A stretch of 64,000 nt of DNA from a virus: the IMG/VR virus record IMGVR_UViG_3300032304_002285, positions 1-64,000 of that record; one strand, written 5' to 3'. Shown in pieces: positions 63,080 through 64,000 of this stretch (position 1 is its first letter; each line of letters opens with the position of its first letter). Below the pieces are notes generated by a model. It ran no database searches. It saw only the letters and a program-made list of their open reading frames with translations, and was not told where the DNA came from. Both the position numbers and the translations under genes were made by a program.

Positions 63080-63574
63080 ATGCAAGAGGGATGGTGGGTT
63101 AATTACCGGACTGGTAAAGATTTTTACGTTAAGGAACATGAGACATGGATTCGTCAGCCGGGGAATGCTGATAAGGCTGGTGTTCCCGCTGAGATTCAGA
63201 AGAAGTTTAGCAAGTTCAAGGCTGTTCAGGACAGGGATAAGTTTTTGATGTTTTTGATGGAGAGTTGTCCCTTGATGAGGATGCGTGGTCATGGGAGTGA
63301 TATTACATTTGAGTACTACAACAGTAATAGTCGGGATGCTATTGAGGCTGTTCATAAGGCTGCACATGATTACGGTGGTAGGTTGTCTACGTTGAACATT
63401 TACAATTTGATGTCTCACGAGATGACTTCGATTCAGCGTGACGAGTTGGACAGGGTGATGGATGAGAGTGGGGTTGAGGGTGTGATGAGGGCTGCGAGTG
63501 AGAAGTTTAGTTTAGATGGGAGTAAGATGATTAAGGAGTTATTGGCAGTGGCGAAGGAATTGGCTATGGATTGA
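63080..63574 (+). CDS. Protein with C-terminal tag
   Basis: 164 aa. WWVNYRTGKDFYVKEHETWI at the start, helical middle, and the tag SKMIKELLAVAKELAMD at the very end. Second protein with the tag C-terminal. Unknown function. Confidence 0.7.
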   Translation: MQEGWWVNYRTGKDFYVKEHETWIRQPGNADKAGVPAEIQKKFSKFKAVQDRDKFLMFLMESCPLMRMRGHGSDITFEYYNSNSRDAIEAVHKAAHDYGGRLSTLNIYNLMSHEMTSIQRDELDRVMDESGVEGVMRAASEKFSLDGSKMIKELLAVAKELAMD

Positions 63575-63623
63575 AGTTGGGGATATACTATCAGGGATTT
63601 CTTTTTTAGAGGAGAGATTTCTG

Positions 63624-64000
63624 ATGGGTTCGGTTGTTGGGATATCTATATTAACGAATGGGAACCGATGTAGTTTTTTACGGAACTGCATCGGTTCTTT
63701 TATTTACAATTGTTATTATCGTCCATTGCGGATAGGGATATTTGACAATGGATCTGTAGATAACACGAAAGATTTTGTTAGGTCTTTGGATAAGGTATAT
63801 GGGATAGAGATTGAGTATGAGCGGAGTGAGATTGATTTAGGTTGTGCTGTTGGGACGAATAGGGCATTAGGGATGGTAAGGGATTGTGAGTATGGTTTGC
63901 ATTTAGAGAGTGATTTCATTCACATGAATGAGATTGAGACTGGGATTGATAGGATGTGGTTGCATAGGGCGATTGAGTTTATGGATGATGGGGATTGTGA
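63624..64000 (+). CDS. GT2-like glycosyltransferase, 3' end outside window
   Basis: 125 codons without stop to the edge, ATG 63624 after GAGGAGAG. GISILTNGNRCSFLRNC, YRPLRIGIFDNGSVDNTKD (DNGS at 41-44), YERSEIDLGCAVGTNRAL and GLHLESDF (the D-x-D-like site at 95-98) fit family 2 glycosyltransferases, which use nucleotide sugars. Truncated by the window. Confidence 0.8.
   Translation, partial: MGSVVGISILTNGNRCSFLRNCIGSFIYNCYYRPLRIGIFDNGSVDNTKDFVRSLDKVYGIEIEYERSEIDLGCAVGTNRALGMVRDCEYGLHLESDFIHMNEIETGIDRMWLHRAIEFMDDGDC

Noticed and set aside
63665-63710. Terminator-like hairpin (GAACCGATG / CATCGGTTC, then TTTT)
   Set aside because: It lies inside the well-supported start of the GT2-like gene, so it is probably coding coincidence or at most a regulatory structure.
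1-64000. Global recoding of TAG
   Set aside because: Many genes end in TAG at sensible positions with the next start overlapping or abutting (540, 3718, 29579, 62399), so TAG is normally a stop here.

Overview
The window is phage DNA. Every gene I can support is on the + strand, genes are tightly packed or overlap by 4 nt (ATGA), and there is a tRNA cluster together with HNH and PD-(D/E)XK homing-type endonucleases, phage-type accessory enzymes and about 150 mostly small proteins. Ribosome-binding sites are AGGAGG-like, TATAAT-like -10 boxes recur, and TTG/GTG starts are common. No terminase, capsid, tail, polymerase or integrase gene is present, so this looks like an accessory-plus-regulatory segment of a large tailed phage. 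The host cannot be named from the sequence.

Layout. 1-2.9 kb: end of a zinc-motif gene, a radical-SAM enzyme and small family B genes. 2.9-9.6 kb: tRNA-Gln, HNH nuclease, coiled-coil paralogues, an amber suppressor tRNA (anticodon CTA), a peptidyl-tRNA-hydrolase-2-like gene split by an in-frame TAG, an ADP-ribosyltransferase and a possible Acb2/Tad1-type protein. 9.6-12.9 kb: tRNA cluster (mostly Ser, Leu, Tyr, Phe, Cys, Trp) with two endonuclease genes, tRNA fragments and non-tRNA structured RNAs. 12.9-32.7 kb: a gene farm of two small families in nearly unbroken ATGA-overlapping strings, interrupted by a GT92-like glycosyltransferase and a metallopeptidase. 32.7-39.9 kb: proteins sharing an amphipathic tag. 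39.9-40.7 kb: non-coding, with a purine-rich tract, 12 phased 10-bp repeats and a direct repeat. 40.7-52.7 kb: CobT-like VWA protein, CobS/MoxR-like AAA+ ATPase, a 355-aa partner and small genes, driven by a repeated phage promoter motif. 52.8-58.2 kb: NAD+-dependent DNA ligase, half ABC ATPase, second MoxR-like ATPase. 58.2-64 kb: small genes, lysozyme/transglycosylase, (p)ppGpp hydrolase-like HD protein, YopX-like protein and a glycosyltransferase running off the end.

Family terms used below. Family A: about 55-95 aa, N-terminal (I/V/F)PC-x4-C-x-G, then W, a C-x2-C pair, a late W-Y/F, and a C-terminal beta-strand such as IIVLEE ending P-L or E-I. Family B: about 60-95 aa, no cysteine pairs, ending in FP-x-G/D-x-I-x-V followed by acidic residues. 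Family C: a roughly 50-residue C-terminal module C-I-N-N-x-G ... D-G ... K-E-R-F, often behind a conserved leader of roughly 80-95 nt. Tag: an amphipathic helix of type A-K-E-L-L-K-I-A-K-E-L-V, found N-terminally, internally or C-terminally on eleven otherwise different proteins, including an ADP-ribosyltransferase, three metallopeptidases and a ParB-like protein; by analogy with phage T4 Alt and internal proteins I suggest it marks proteins packaged in the head and injected. An untagged NlpC/P60-like and a Cys-His-Asp protein lie in the same block.
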